Position numbers and translations under genes: made by a program
From: Parabacteroides sp. AM08-6
GTDB lineage: Bacteria > Bacteroidota > Bacteroidia > Bacteroidales > Tannerellaceae
Reading direction: 5' to 3'
DNA: 64,000 bases
Assembly (NCBI RefSeq): GCF_003473295.1
Contig: NZ_QRMP01000011.1
Coordinates: 1 to 64,000 of the forward strand
The notes under the pieces: generated by a model
What the model was told of the DNA's origin: nothing
What the model saw: the letters and a program-made list of their open reading frames with translations, nothing else
The model's database searches: none
Shown here: positions 50,036 to 58,551 of the stretch, in pieces
Position numbering within the stretch: position 1 is the first letter of the stretch
Layout: each line of letters starts with the position of its first letter

Positions 50036-50470
50036 CTACCAGTCGTAATCTTCCAAGTAGGCATCAAATACCACGGGAATGCTAACGCCACACTCCCGGC
50101 AGGTGTCCGCTACAATTTGTTGTTCGGCAGGCGAGAGCAAGCGTTCTCCTTTGCGGACGCGGAAATAGGTCCGGCGATTGAAGCAGGCTATCAGGGTGTT
50201 GCTGACTTGTAGCATTTGCCTGTGCGGCAGTTTTTCCAGAAATCCGATAAAACCTTTTGCGTATTGTATTTTGTTATCGGAGCGGAAGTAGGGGCAATCG
50301 CCTTCTAAAGTGGCAAGATGCCGGGGATTGACTATGTAGCAATATGCGGTACTGTCCGGCATGTGCCGCTCGGCTATCTGTCTCAGGCAGTTAGCGGCTT
50401 TCGGACATTGTCGGTTGAGGCATAACGGGTATTGGTAGGGAACTGTAGAGAAATCAAAATCTTTTTCCAT
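50036..50470 (-). CDS. DUF6078-type cysteine-rich protein
   Basis: A 144-residue cytosolic protein with cysteines spaced as in a zinc-binding site (YPLCLNRQCPKAANCLRQ, EGDCPYFRS, DTCRECGVS) and a basic middle. I recognise the pattern of the Bacteroidales DUF6078 family, of unknown function. It has no signal peptide and no close neighbour on the same strand. The assignment is by memory of the family, so moderate. Confidence 0.6.
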   Translation of the reverse strand: MEKDFDFSTVPYQYPLCLNRQCPKAANCLRQIAERHMPDSTAYCYIVNPRHLATLEGDCPYFRSDNKIQYAKGFIGFLEKLPHRQMLQVSNTLIACFNRRTYFRVRKGERLLSPAEQQIVADTCRECGVSIPVVFDAYLEDYDW

Positions 50471-50848
50471 AATATGATATTCTTTGTTTTGGGGGCTAAT
50501 TTAAGAATGTTCTTCGATAAAACGGTTCTTTTTCATATAAAAATTAGGCTGTAATGCTTCTGGCCCTTGCTGTAGCGGAAAAAAGGATAAGCAGTGTTAA
50601 TCCCTGGATGTTATGACGAAATATGAAACGGGCGTGTGGGTGATAAACACAGGATTTTCAGAAAACATTAAAGAATATTTGGCGGATTGAAGCAGAACTG
50701 TTACGTTTGTACTCGAATTTAAAAGTACTCCGATGAGAATAAACAATTAATAGTTGGTTTTTTAATTATACCGACGCCACAAGTTTTTAAAATATATTTC
50801 GGTTTAATTGGTCTTGATATAAGACCCTTCTTATTAATTGTCTACATT
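50471..50848. other. intergenic stretch before the ABC-F gene
   Basis: This gap between divergent genes has no convincing coding frame. I see no clear TAnnTTTG promoter for the ABC-F gene and no repeats of note. It should hold the promoters of both neighbours. Confidence 0.5.
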
Positions 50849-52447
50849 ATGAGTATTATCCTTAGTGGTGTATCTTATCACTACTATAATCAACAAGCAT
50901 TATTTGAGTGTGTAAATCTATCTGTGGCAACAGGTGGAAAAGTATCTGTTATTGGAAATAACGGGACCGGTAAATCTACACTTTTAAAACTGATAGCCGG
51001 AGAATTAAAGGTTTCTTCGGGCAGTATCCGTTGCGCATCCACTCCTTATTATATTCCGCAACAAATAGGCATAACGGGAATATCCATAACCCAGGCATTA
51101 GGTGTGTCTGATAAGATAGAGGCATTACATGCAATTTGCAACGGTAGCGATAAGCATGAACTTTACGATATATTGGCTGATGATTGGAATATCGAATCCC
51201 GTTGCCGCATTGCCCTTGATGCTTGGGGATTGTCGGATATGGAATTGAATGCACCTATTGATTCATTGAGCGGCGGCGAGAAAACGAAATTATTTCTTGC
51301 CGGAATAGCCATTCATAATCCGGGTATTATCTTGCTTGATGAGCCGACTAATCATCTCGATTATACGAGTCGTCGGAAACTTTATGAATTTATAGCCGGT
51401 AGTAAAGCTGCAATCATAATTGTAAGTCATGATATCGCATTGTTGAATTTGCTTGAAGAGACATACGAACTCTCCCCGAAAGGTTTGAAATTATATGGAG
51501 GTAATTACGATTTCTATAAAGCACAAAAGGAGATAGAGACACAAGCCTTAATTAATCAAATCGATGCCGGAGAAACAGCATTGCGATTGGCCCGTAAAAA
51601 AGCACAAAAAGTAAAAGAAAACCAAGAGCGAAGGGTGAATCGAGGAGCAAAAGAGACTTCAGGCCAACCTCGCATCATTCTTAAAGGCAGGCAGGATAAG
51701 GGTGAAAATACAGAAGCTAAATTAAAGAGTAAGCAGGCTGATATAATCGACCGGAATTGTCGGAATTTGAATGATTTGCGCCAGAAGCAAAATGCGGAAA
51801 GTGAATTGAAATTTGATTTCAATCATGCACAATTGCATAATGGAAAGCTGTTGGTTTCGGCTCATGAAATTAATTTTAAATATGAAAGAAAGGGACTGCT
51901 TTGGCATGTTCCACTTGATGTTGAAATCCGTAGTGGTGAACGGATTCATATTATAGGTGATAACGGTAGCGGTAAGACGACACTTCTGAAACTGCTGATA
52001 GGTGAATTGTCCCCAAGCATTGGAAAGATTATAAGGAACGATTTCTCGTTTGTCTATCTTGACCAAGAGTATAGTAAAGTCAAGACTTCACAAACTGTAT
52101 TGGAATTGGCACAGGAATATAATCGTTCGAATCTTTTAGACCACGAAATAAAGCTCAGGCTTCATCGGGCCTTGTTCCCGAAGCAGATGTGGGATAAGCC
52201 TTGTCATGTGTTAAGCGGAGGGGAGAGGATGAGGCTATATCTTTGTTGCTTAATGATTTCCAATCATATGCCGGATACTTTTATTCTTGATGAACCGACA
52301 AACAATCTTGATTTGTCGAGCTTCGAAATACTGGCTACCACCATTAAAAATTATCAAGGGACATTGTTGATTATTTCTCATGATAAAAGATTTATCGAAG
52401 AGGTCGATATTACAAAGGTAATATACGTAAATAACAAAGTCCCTTGA
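50849..52447 (+). CDS. ABC-F family ATPase
   Basis: A 532-residue soluble protein with two ABC domains and no membrane helices: Walker A GNNGTGKST and GDNGSGKTT, signatures LSGGEKTKLFL and LSGGERMRLYL, Walker B ILLDEPTNHLD and FILDEPTNNLD, joined by a charged linker of about 80 residues (ARKKAQKVKENQERRVNRG). ABC-F proteins bind the ribosomal E site; some protect from antibiotics, others tune translation. The divergence from the EttA/Uup housekeeping types makes a resistance-type role possible, but unproved. Confidence 0.85.
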   Translation: MSIILSGVSYHYYNQQALFECVNLSVATGGKVSVIGNNGTGKSTLLKLIAGELKVSSGSIRCASTPYYIPQQIGITGISITQALGVSDKIEALHAICNGSDKHELYDILADDWNIESRCRIALDAWGLSDMELNAPIDSLSGGEKTKLFLAGIAIHNPGIILLDEPTNHLDYTSRRKLYEFIAGSKAAIIIVSHDIALLNLLEETYELSPKGLKLYGGNYDFYKAQKEIETQALINQIDAGETALRLARKKAQKVKENQERRVNRGAKETSGQPRIILKGRQDKGENTEAKLKSKQADIIDRNCRNLNDLRQKQNAESELKFDFNHAQLHNGKLLVSAHEINFKYERKGLLWHVPLDVEIRSGERIHIIGDNGSGKTTLLKLLIGELSPSIGKIIRNDFSFVYLDQEYSKVKTSQTVLELAQEYNRSNLLDHEIKLRLHRALFPKQMWDKPCHVLSGGERMRLYLCCLMISNHMPDTFILDEPTNNLDLSSFEILATTIKNYQGTLLIISHDKRFIEEVDITKVIYVNNKVP

Positions 52448-52471
52448 TATGAATTTATAGCCCTCTATGTC

Positions 52472-53155
52472 TTATTCTTTTTTAGCCCACCGTTTGAGTG
52501 TCGGGAAATATTTTTTCATTTGAGCAATAGCTTCTTCTTTTGTGAATTGGGTATCGCTACCTCCGTTGAACTCGTCAAGGAACTTGATGCAATGTTCAAT
52601 CATTCCGTCCATTGTACAATCTTGTACAAATTCTCCGTCTTTATAGCAATAGCAACAATATTCCTGATTGGCGGAACCGTCTTTGTTTGTCCCGAATTGT
52701 TCAGGAGTCTGCATCGGCATTCCGCAACTCTGACAATATAGGTTCATGTATTTCCCGTCTTTCATAAATTCGTTGTCAATCCAATAAGTAGTCGATTTCG
52801 GAGTGAATTTCAACACGCAGTATTCCGGGTCTTCCACTCCTCCTGGGAAATGCTCGAGCATCCAGTCGCTCCAAAGAGAACGTTTTACGGCTTCATCCGT
52901 TATAATTTCCATTTCTCCCGTATAGACAATGCTGCTACTGCCTTTCACGATAGAAACGCCGGCTTTGGGATTGGCTTTGAAGTGAGCTGTTTTTGCCGAA
53001 CTCGTTCCCGTCGAAACATAAATCGCCCCGTTTTCATCTTTGAGTTTCACCATCGCCACTGGACGCGGATAACCGTTTTCGTCGATAGACGCTACTGTAA
53101 TAACTTGTGCAGCAGCGACCATTTGCGCGGCTTTTTCTTCTATTGTTCGGTTCAT
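52472..53155 (-). CDS. pyridoxamine-5'-phosphate-oxidase-fold protein with C-terminal zinc ribbon
   Basis: A 227-residue fusion. Residues 1-135 form a PNPOx-like split barrel (flavin-binding fold: VITVASIDENGYPRPVAMVKL, IYVSTGTSSAKTAHFKANPKAGVS). Residues 140-200 form a zinc-ribbon of the transcriptional-regulator-associated type (LYCQSCGMPMQTPEQFGT, NQEYCCYCYKDGEF), with a helical tail. A general-stress or flavin-reductase role is often suggested for such proteins; the substrate is unknown. It converges on the ABC-F gene. Confidence 0.82.
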   Translation of the reverse strand: MNRTIEEKAAQMVAAAQVITVASIDENGYPRPVAMVKLKDENGAIYVSTGTSSAKTAHFKANPKAGVSIVKGSSSIVYTGEMEIITDEAVKRSLWSDWMLEHFPGGVEDPEYCVLKFTPKSTTYWIDNEFMKDGKYMNLYCQSCGMPMQTPEQFGTNKDGSANQEYCCYCYKDGEFVQDCTMDGMIEHCIKFLDEFNGGSDTQFTKEEAIAQMKKYFPTLKRWAKKE

Positions 53156-53230
53156 AGGTTTATTTATTATGTTTTCTTGATTATTTCACAAAGATAAGAA
53201 AATTTGTATCGGTCTGAACTGACGCTCGGA

Positions 53231-53743
53231 TTATTTTAATGTGAATTTCCAGCAACAGGCGCATCCCTGCTCGGTAACGTCCGGATAACAACTTATCATT
53301 TCGGTAACGATTCTTTCATCTATAACACGTGCAAATCCTTCATGTTCGATAAAACCAACCGGGGCACAAGGATGGAGCGGCATGCCTTTGGCTTTTCGGG
53401 CAGACTGTACCCTGCATTCATTTATACGATATATAAGCGTATCTCCTTCCCTAAAAATGCTGACTGAAGGATTCGACAAAGCGGAGAACCTGATGGCTAA
53501 TGCTTTCTCTAAGCCTTCAAGGCCTGCCATATCCGGAAGATTCAGGAATTTCTTAATCCTTTTGGCTTCCGTACGGGTAAATTTTATCCATGCGTTCCCA
53601 TCATGTAACATTGCTTTATCCATCCCGCTCTTTTCTTCCACTGATTGAAACCACACCCCGTCAAGCGCATAGATGTTTTTTGCGTATATCCTTACTAAAT
53701 CTTTAAGTTCCTCTTTTGATAATAAGTCCAGTTTGTCAGTCAT
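53231..53743 (-). CDS. DUF6125-type protein
   Basis: A 170-residue cytosolic protein: LSKEELKDLVRIYAKNIYALDGVWF at the start, and a C-terminal half with RINECRVQSARKAKGMPLHPCAPVG and CYPDVTEQGCACCWKFTLK, whose cysteines look like a metal or cofactor site. I link it to DUF6125, found in anaerobes and of unknown function. It runs in the same direction as the PNPOx/zinc-ribbon gene, 75 bases downstream. Confidence 0.65.
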   Translation of the reverse strand: MTDKLDLLSKEELKDLVRIYAKNIYALDGVWFQSVEEKSGMDKAMLHDGNAWIKFTRTEAKRIKKFLNLPDMAGLEGLEKALAIRFSALSNPSVSIFREGDTLIYRINECRVQSARKAKGMPLHPCAPVGFIEHEGFARVIDERIVTEMISCYPDVTEQGCACCWKFTLK

Positions 53744-54395
53744 GATTTTTATTATGTTATCTTTTTACTTTTCTTTTATTCTATGTCTCGGTTTGCCTTA
53801 ACATAACCCTCTAATAAATACAAAAATAAGAAGATTTGATGTGTTCTTTTATTTGCCGATGCAGTTAATTTACTCCTTGTTTAAATTGTTGATAATCAGT
53901 AGTTAATATTTTGTTAGATACAAATAGGATACAAGGAATATCAGCGTTAAATGTTTGATAATTAATGTTTTGTGAATTTCTACAACTTCTGGGAATTCCT
54001 AAAATGTGATAACTATATAGAATATAGTATTATGTAAACTGCTGTAAATCTATATGTTATATTTTTGAGGAAATCCATTCTTTTGTATCTCTTTTTCTCT
54101 CAAGCGCAAATGTAGTAATTAAATAGTTTGTATGCAAATTAGTTGAAAGTTAATTTGTTAAGAAGTTGAAGCGTTGTTTTTGGGAACACGATTCTCTTTG
54201 CTTTATAGGAAAGTTGGCACAATATATCGCTAGCATACAGCGTGCGGAACAACCGCCGGTCATTTTTGATTACTGAGATTCTAAAATAGAATACTCAGAT
54301 AAGATGTTCAAGTAGCGGAATGATGCTAAAATAAACTCTGAAGAATTGGTCATGAAGCGGGAAGTATGAAGTTATAAAAGTGAATATATTTATTT
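53744..54395. other. AT-rich intergenic stretch at the start of the accessory island
   Basis: No complete gene seen. A minus-strand TATTTTTG (53828-53821) could be a near promoter for the DUF6125 gene. Around 54160-54245 a plus frame reads ...LAQYIASIQRAEQPPVIFDY and stops, which may be a gene remnant, but I cannot name it. Confidence 0.4.
54107..54138 (-). promoter_or_regulatory. near-consensus promoter facing the DUF6125 gene
   Basis: Minus-strand TTTG (54138-54135), 20 bases, TACATTTG (54114-54107). The only gene downstream is DUF6125, about 360 bases away, implying a long leader or a promoter whose own gene has been lost. Confidence 0.55.
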
Positions 54396-54439
54396 TTATC
54401 TCTTATAAATTGCTTTAAGAGATAATTTATTTATCTTTG
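54396..54439 (+). promoter_or_regulatory. hipBA promoter with inverted-repeat operator
   Basis: A perfect 10-base inverted repeat, TTATCTCTTA (54396-54405) and TAAGAGATAA (54416-54425), spans the -33 region (TTG 54410-54412). TATCTTTG lies at 54432-54439. HipB proteins bind such repeats and repress their own operon, so this is the likely operator. Confidence 0.8.
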
Positions 54440-54443
54440 TGAT

Positions 54444-54764
54444 ATGAATGTGATTAACAACATAACAGGGATGTCTAACTCAGAAATTATAATGGAGTTA
54501 GGCCGACGATTTAAGGAATATAGGTTGTCGTACCAACTTACTCAGAAAGAAGTTGCTGAGAAAGCTGGCATAAGCCTTATCACAGTTCGTCAATTTGAGA
54601 ATGGTAAAGCGTACAATATCACAATGGGTAACTTCTTGGCACTTCTGAGAGTGCTGGATTGCTTGGAGCAAGTAAATGGTTTGCTACCGGAGATTCCTAT
54701 ATCCTCTTATGTGATGGAGAAGATTATGAGAAAGAAACCTAAACGAGTGAGACATGCAAAATAA
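54444..54764 (+). CDS. hipB: HipB-like XRE antitoxin/repressor
   Basis: A 106-residue protein with an XRE helix-turn-helix at residues 20-75 (LTQKEVAEKAGISLITVRQFENGK), and a basic C-terminal tail (KKPKRVRHAK). It overlaps the kinase gene by 11 bases, the usual hipBA arrangement, so it should neutralise HipA and repress the operon through the inverted repeat before it. Confidence 0.88.
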   Translation: MNVINNITGMSNSEIIMELGRRFKEYRLSYQLTQKEVAEKAGISLITVRQFENGKAYNITMGNFLALLRVLDCLEQVNGLLPEIPISSYVMEKIMRKKPKRVRHAK

Positions 54765-56286
54765 TATTGTAAAAGTAATGCTTTGGGGTGATGAAGTAGG
54801 ACGATTATATTGGGATGACAGAAGCAATTGCGCTATTTTCAATTATAACCCTGTTTTCGTAAAGAAGGGACTCGATATTGCTCCGCTGAAAGCTTCTATT
54901 AAAGGTCCTGCAGGGAAAGGTATGCCCGTTACCGGTAATAAAGACTCTTTGTATAAAGGTCTGCCGGAATTCCTCGCAGATTCTTTGCCTGATAGGTGGG
55001 GGAATCAACTGTTCGACTATTGGGCAGCACAAAACCATATTTCTCTCCGTAGTTTGTCGGCAGTGGACAGATTGTCATTTATTGGGAAAAGAGGTATGGG
55101 AGCGTTTGAGTTCATACCTGCTACTTCAAATTTAGACCATCCTACAGATATTCAGATTAATAGTTTATATCTGTTGGCGAAACAGATATTCGAAGAAAGA
55201 GAACAAGCCGTAGTATTACCAGAAGAGTCTCTAACGCTTCAAAGTTTATATGAAGTGGGTACATCTGCCGGAGGGCAACATCCGAAGGCGATTGTGGCTA
55301 TCAATGAAGAAACCCATGATATTCGTTCAGGGCAAGTGGAGTTACCTGAGGGATACACTTACTATATCTTGAAGTTTGCCGAAGGAAATGATTTCCCATT
55401 TACAAATGTGGAAATGACCTATTATGAGATGGCGATAGAGGCTGGTATAAATATGATGCCTTCAAGGTTGATTGAGGTAGATGGTAAATTTCATTTCTTG
55501 ACAGAGCGATACGACCGGGTGGGGGGAACAAAGATACATACTCAAACCCTGGCTGCCATGAATCCTGGTTCTGATAGTTATGAAGATTTATTTGAAGTAT
55601 GCCGTAAATTAAATATATCTGTAACCGAACAGACGGAGTTGTTTCGTAGAGTGGTTTTTAATGTTTTGGGCGCCAACGTGGACGATCATACGAAAAATTT
55701 TTCTTTTATGATGAATAAGGATGGAGATTGGCATATAACACCTGCATATGACTTGACTTTCACTATCAATCTTGATGGAATGGCCTACGAAAATGTGCAT
55801 TCGCTGACTTTATTAGGGAAAAACAAAGATATTACTGTAGCCGACCTTACTCAATTCGCTAAAATGAATAGCATTAAGAACGGGAAATCTATCATTAATC
55901 AGGTGTCTACAGCTATTAGCCACTTCCATCGTCTTGCGCAAAAATATGGTGTGAATGAGTATTGGGCTGACCGTATAGAGCAGCACTTGTCAGAACTAGT
56001 ACCGGATTCTTTTTCTGAATCCATGCAAAATTATAGACCTACGGTTGTCGAGCCGTATGTCACTTCTGATAATTTCAGGGTTTCGGATGTTCATATAATT
56101 GAAACATCCAAACATGATTTTAGAATTGTAGCGACTATTGATGGCAAACAGCAGAGATATATTGCAGGCCATAAAGGTGAGTTAGCTCGTGAAATCATAG
56201 AAAAGGGAAGAAATAAGATGAATATAGAGCAGAAGAAAGAGCTTGTGGCAAGGTATCTTCTTCCATTGGTGAGAAGAGACAAATAA
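54754..56286 (+). CDS. hipA: HipA-like Ser/Thr kinase toxin with C-terminal extension
   Basis: A 510-residue kinase; E. coli HipA has about 440. The N-subdomain (KASIKGPAGKGMPVTG, PEFLADSLPDRWGN) is followed by a glycine loop region TSAGGQHPKA, the catalytic loop NVLGANVDDHTKNFSFM and the metal site TPAYDLTF, so catalysis looks intact. HipA inactivates glutamyl-tRNA synthetase in E. coli, causing growth arrest and persistence; the target here is not known. The last 75 residues (from DNFRVSDVHIIE) are an extra domain of unknown role. Confidence 0.9.
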   Translation: MQNNIVKVMLWGDEVGRLYWDDRSNCAIFNYNPVFVKKGLDIAPLKASIKGPAGKGMPVTGNKDSLYKGLPEFLADSLPDRWGNQLFDYWAAQNHISLRSLSAVDRLSFIGKRGMGAFEFIPATSNLDHPTDIQINSLYLLAKQIFEEREQAVVLPEESLTLQSLYEVGTSAGGQHPKAIVAINEETHDIRSGQVELPEGYTYYILKFAEGNDFPFTNVEMTYYEMAIEAGINMMPSRLIEVDGKFHFLTERYDRVGGTKIHTQTLAAMNPGSDSYEDLFEVCRKLNISVTEQTELFRRVVFNVLGANVDDHTKNFSFMMNKDGDWHITPAYDLTFTINLDGMAYENVHSLTLLGKNKDITVADLTQFAKMNSIKNGKSIINQVSTAISHFHRLAQKYGVNEYWADRIEQHLSELVPDSFSESMQNYRPTVVEPYVTSDNFRVSDVHIIETSKHDFRIVATIDGKQQRYIAGHKGELAREIIEKGRNKMNIEQKKELVARYLLPLVRRDK

Positions 56287-56364
56287 CAGGTATTTAATAG
56301 TATTATATGGGGAAATATGATAGGGATAAATACCACAAAGAGTTAGATGAGAATTTTATAATAT

Positions 56365-56393
56365 TTTGTTTTGTGTGTTATCGCATAACTTTG
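56365..56393 (+). promoter_or_regulatory. promoter of the PtuA-like ATPase gene
   Basis: TTTG at 56365-56368, 17 bases, TAACTTTG at 56386-56393; the spacer is slightly short. It gives the ATPase its own transcript, separate from hipBA. Confidence 0.55.
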
Positions 56394-56412
56394 CAATTTT
56401 AATAATAAATAT

Positions 56413-57450
56413 ATGAAGATAAAGCATGTCCATATTAACGCATATAAAGTTTTTCGAGATTTTGATATAGACTTTTGTCATGATGGTAATACTCTGAATT
56501 TAGTAGTGATTATTGGTACTAATGGCACTGGTAAAACAATTATACTTAGAGATATAATTTTCGGGAATAATTTAGCTAATATAGAAGGATATATAGTTGT
56601 TGATGATAATGGAGAATCGAAAGTGATTACATTTCCTATTTCTCCCAGCGATGAAGCATACAGGGAAATATTTTCTAAGATAATTTTCTATAATACAAAG
56701 GACAAGAATACTATAAGTAATCTTCAAAAGGAAATAATTCAGTATGTTGATAATTCTGTGCGTGTACAAGGAAAAACTAGTTTTGAGGCATATCTTAATA
56801 TTCAGACTTTTATTGATAACATCTTTTCGGATTTCGATATACAAATACGATTTAAAGGGATAAATGAAGATAAGCAAGTTATCTTTACTAATCTGAATAA
56901 TGAAGAGTTTGGGATTGAAGGTTTGTCTAGTGGTGAACAACTGGTTTTGTCCAAGTTTTTCCCCTTTTTTATAAATAGTATGACAGGACGAGTTCTTTTG
57001 ATTGATGAACCGGAGGAATCTTTGCATCCAGATTGGCAGGCTAGTTATAGTTCGGTTCTTCGTCGGTATTCCCAGAATAATAATTGTCAATTTATACTTG
57101 CAACTCACTCTCCACAGATAATATTTGCTACATATAAAGAGGAGATTCGTTCTTTTGTGCGTGACGAAAAAGGATATATTCAGGTTGAAAAATGCTGGGA
57201 AAGTCCTTATGGGTGGACTGTAGGAAAAGTATTAAGTGAGATACAAAGGGTGAGATATCAGAGATTGCCAGAAATTGAAAGTAGGCTTGCTAAATTACGT
57301 GATATGGTACTGCAGGATTTAGAAAAATCAGACGAATTTAAGATTGAATTGGCAGAGATGGAGGCTTTGTTAGGATATTCAGATTCTGATTTGATATTAA
57401 TTCGAATGGAAGCTATCCGTAGGAATAGAATAGTAAAAAAACGTCTGTAA
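56413..57450 (+). CDS. PtuA-like AAA family ATPase
   Basis: A 345-residue SMC/RecF-type ATPase: Walker A GTNGTGKT near residue 37, signature LSSGEQLVLSK near 175, Walker B RVLLIDEPEESLHP and the switch ATHSPQ. After the ATPase core comes SPYGWTVGKVLSEI and a helical tail ending near MEALLGYSDSDLILIRMEAIRR. That C-terminal pattern resembles the PtuA ATPase of Septu and retron-linked systems, which work with an HNH nuclease PtuB. No HNH gene follows here. AT-rich, in the accessory island; likely anti-phage, by inference. Confidence 0.7.
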   Translation: MKIKHVHINAYKVFRDFDIDFCHDGNTLNLVVIIGTNGTGKTIILRDIIFGNNLANIEGYIVVDDNGESKVITFPISPSDEAYREIFSKIIFYNTKDKNTISNLQKEIIQYVDNSVRVQGKTSFEAYLNIQTFIDNIFSDFDIQIRFKGINEDKQVIFTNLNNEEFGIEGLSSGEQLVLSKFFPFFINSMTGRVLLIDEPEESLHPDWQASYSSVLRRYSQNNNCQFILATHSPQIIFATYKEEIRSFVRDEKGYIQVEKCWESPYGWTVGKVLSEIQRVRYQRLPEIESRLAKLRDMVLQDLEKSDEFKIELAEMEALLGYSDSDLILIRMEAIRRNRIVKKRL

Positions 57451-57796
57451 AATGGAAATATTGAATCTCTTTTTAAATCCCTTGCGCATGAGTAAATGGA
57501 AATAATCGGGGAGTCCGAATCTGGATGTTTTTTTGTTACTAACCTCTATCCTATTAGCGGCTTCTCTTTCATCAATAACATTTGGTATAGAAGATACGAG
57601 GTGTAGCTCTTCAGATATCAAGAATATTTTATTGCTGAAATACAGGGAAAATAGCAAACTACGAATAAAGGAGAATGGCATGCTTGCTCCTTCCCTTTAT
57701 TCATAGTTTTAAATAGAATGAAATACTGTCTATATGCTTGATTTTATTAAATTTGTAATTAGGTTGATTATCCCATAAGCAGTATTTTAAGATACA
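57451..57796. other. non-coding gap after the PtuA-like ATPase
   Basis: Where an HNH partner would be expected, no such gene is seen. Both strands have open frames of 60-95 codons here, but none shows a family I know. The stretch may be remnant DNA. Confidence 0.4.
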
Positions 57797-58377
57797 ATGG
57801 CTATATTTTATCCTTCAATAGAGAAGATACAAGAATTTAAAGTAAAGCCTACTATAGGCGAAATGACTTTACTAAACTTCTTGAAGAATGTCTTAGACGA
57901 TTCGTTTGAGGTATATTTTACCCCATTTCTTAATGGAGACCGCCCAGATGTCCTAATTATGAGGAAAGATTACGGTGTTATGATTATCGAAGTAAAAGAT
58001 TGGAATCTTCATAACTTCAAATTAGATAACAGAAAAAATGGATATACATTCTTAATGGATCTGTAGTTAAATCACTTATTGACCAAGTATTAAAGTATAA
58101 AAATAGTCTCTATGATTTACACGTATATAAATTTCTGGAAAAAAGATTTGTGACTTCCGCCACTTCAATATTGTTTCGTGTACAGTTTATTTTCATTGTG
58201 CAAACCAAATTTAGCTTGTTGATTGTCCCCTTTAAGGATGATAAGAAATATCAAACCATTTGGATGTTTTCCGATACTTTAAATATAGTTACCTGGAATA
58301 TGTATGCGAACATTTATTTCATTTGTTCCAGTTTTACAACTTTCACCCCATTTAAACAGGAGATTTTGGGACTATAA
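57797..58377 (+). pseudogene. NERD-domain gene broken by frameshifts
   Basis: The first frame encodes about 89 residues of a NERD (nuclease-related) domain: TIGEMTLLNFLKNVLDD, GDRPDVLIMRKDYGVMIIEVKDWNL with the PD-ExK-like acidic and Lys residues. It is lost at an A-run near 58031. The next frame continues the same protein (LNGSVVKSLIDQVLKYKNSLYDLH) and a third frame carries SCTVYFHCANQ, so there are at least two frameshifts. Intact relatives fuse NERD to a UvrD-type helicase; here no helicase follows. Confidence 0.72.
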
Positions 58378-58501
58378 TAAAAAATAGAGTAGGGAGAGCA
58401 GGCAACAACCAGAAGGAATGGAGTTGTAATGGCAGGGGAGTAAGATATTTTTTTCAATTGTGTTTTTCGTTCATGTACGTCTGTCTATAGCTAAAATATA
58501 G

Positions 58502-58509
58502 TATCTTTG
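58502..58509 (+). promoter_or_regulatory. -7 element before the second ATPase gene
   Basis: TATCTTTG, 42 bases before the ATG; no clear -33 box. Confidence 0.5.
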
Positions 58510-58551
58510 TTTCTACTACAATAAATCAGATACAATAGATAAATATAGAAT

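Noticed and set aside
54160..54245. Possible gene tail ending IQRAEQPPVIFDY
   Set aside because: Too short, no start, no recognisable family; mentioned only as possible debris.
57397..57681. 94-codon minus-strand frame after the PtuA-like ATPase (contains KTSRFGLPDYFHLLMRKG)
   Set aside because: It overlaps the end of the ATPase gene, and I cannot match it to a family. The plus strand is open here as well, so the open frame alone is not evidence.
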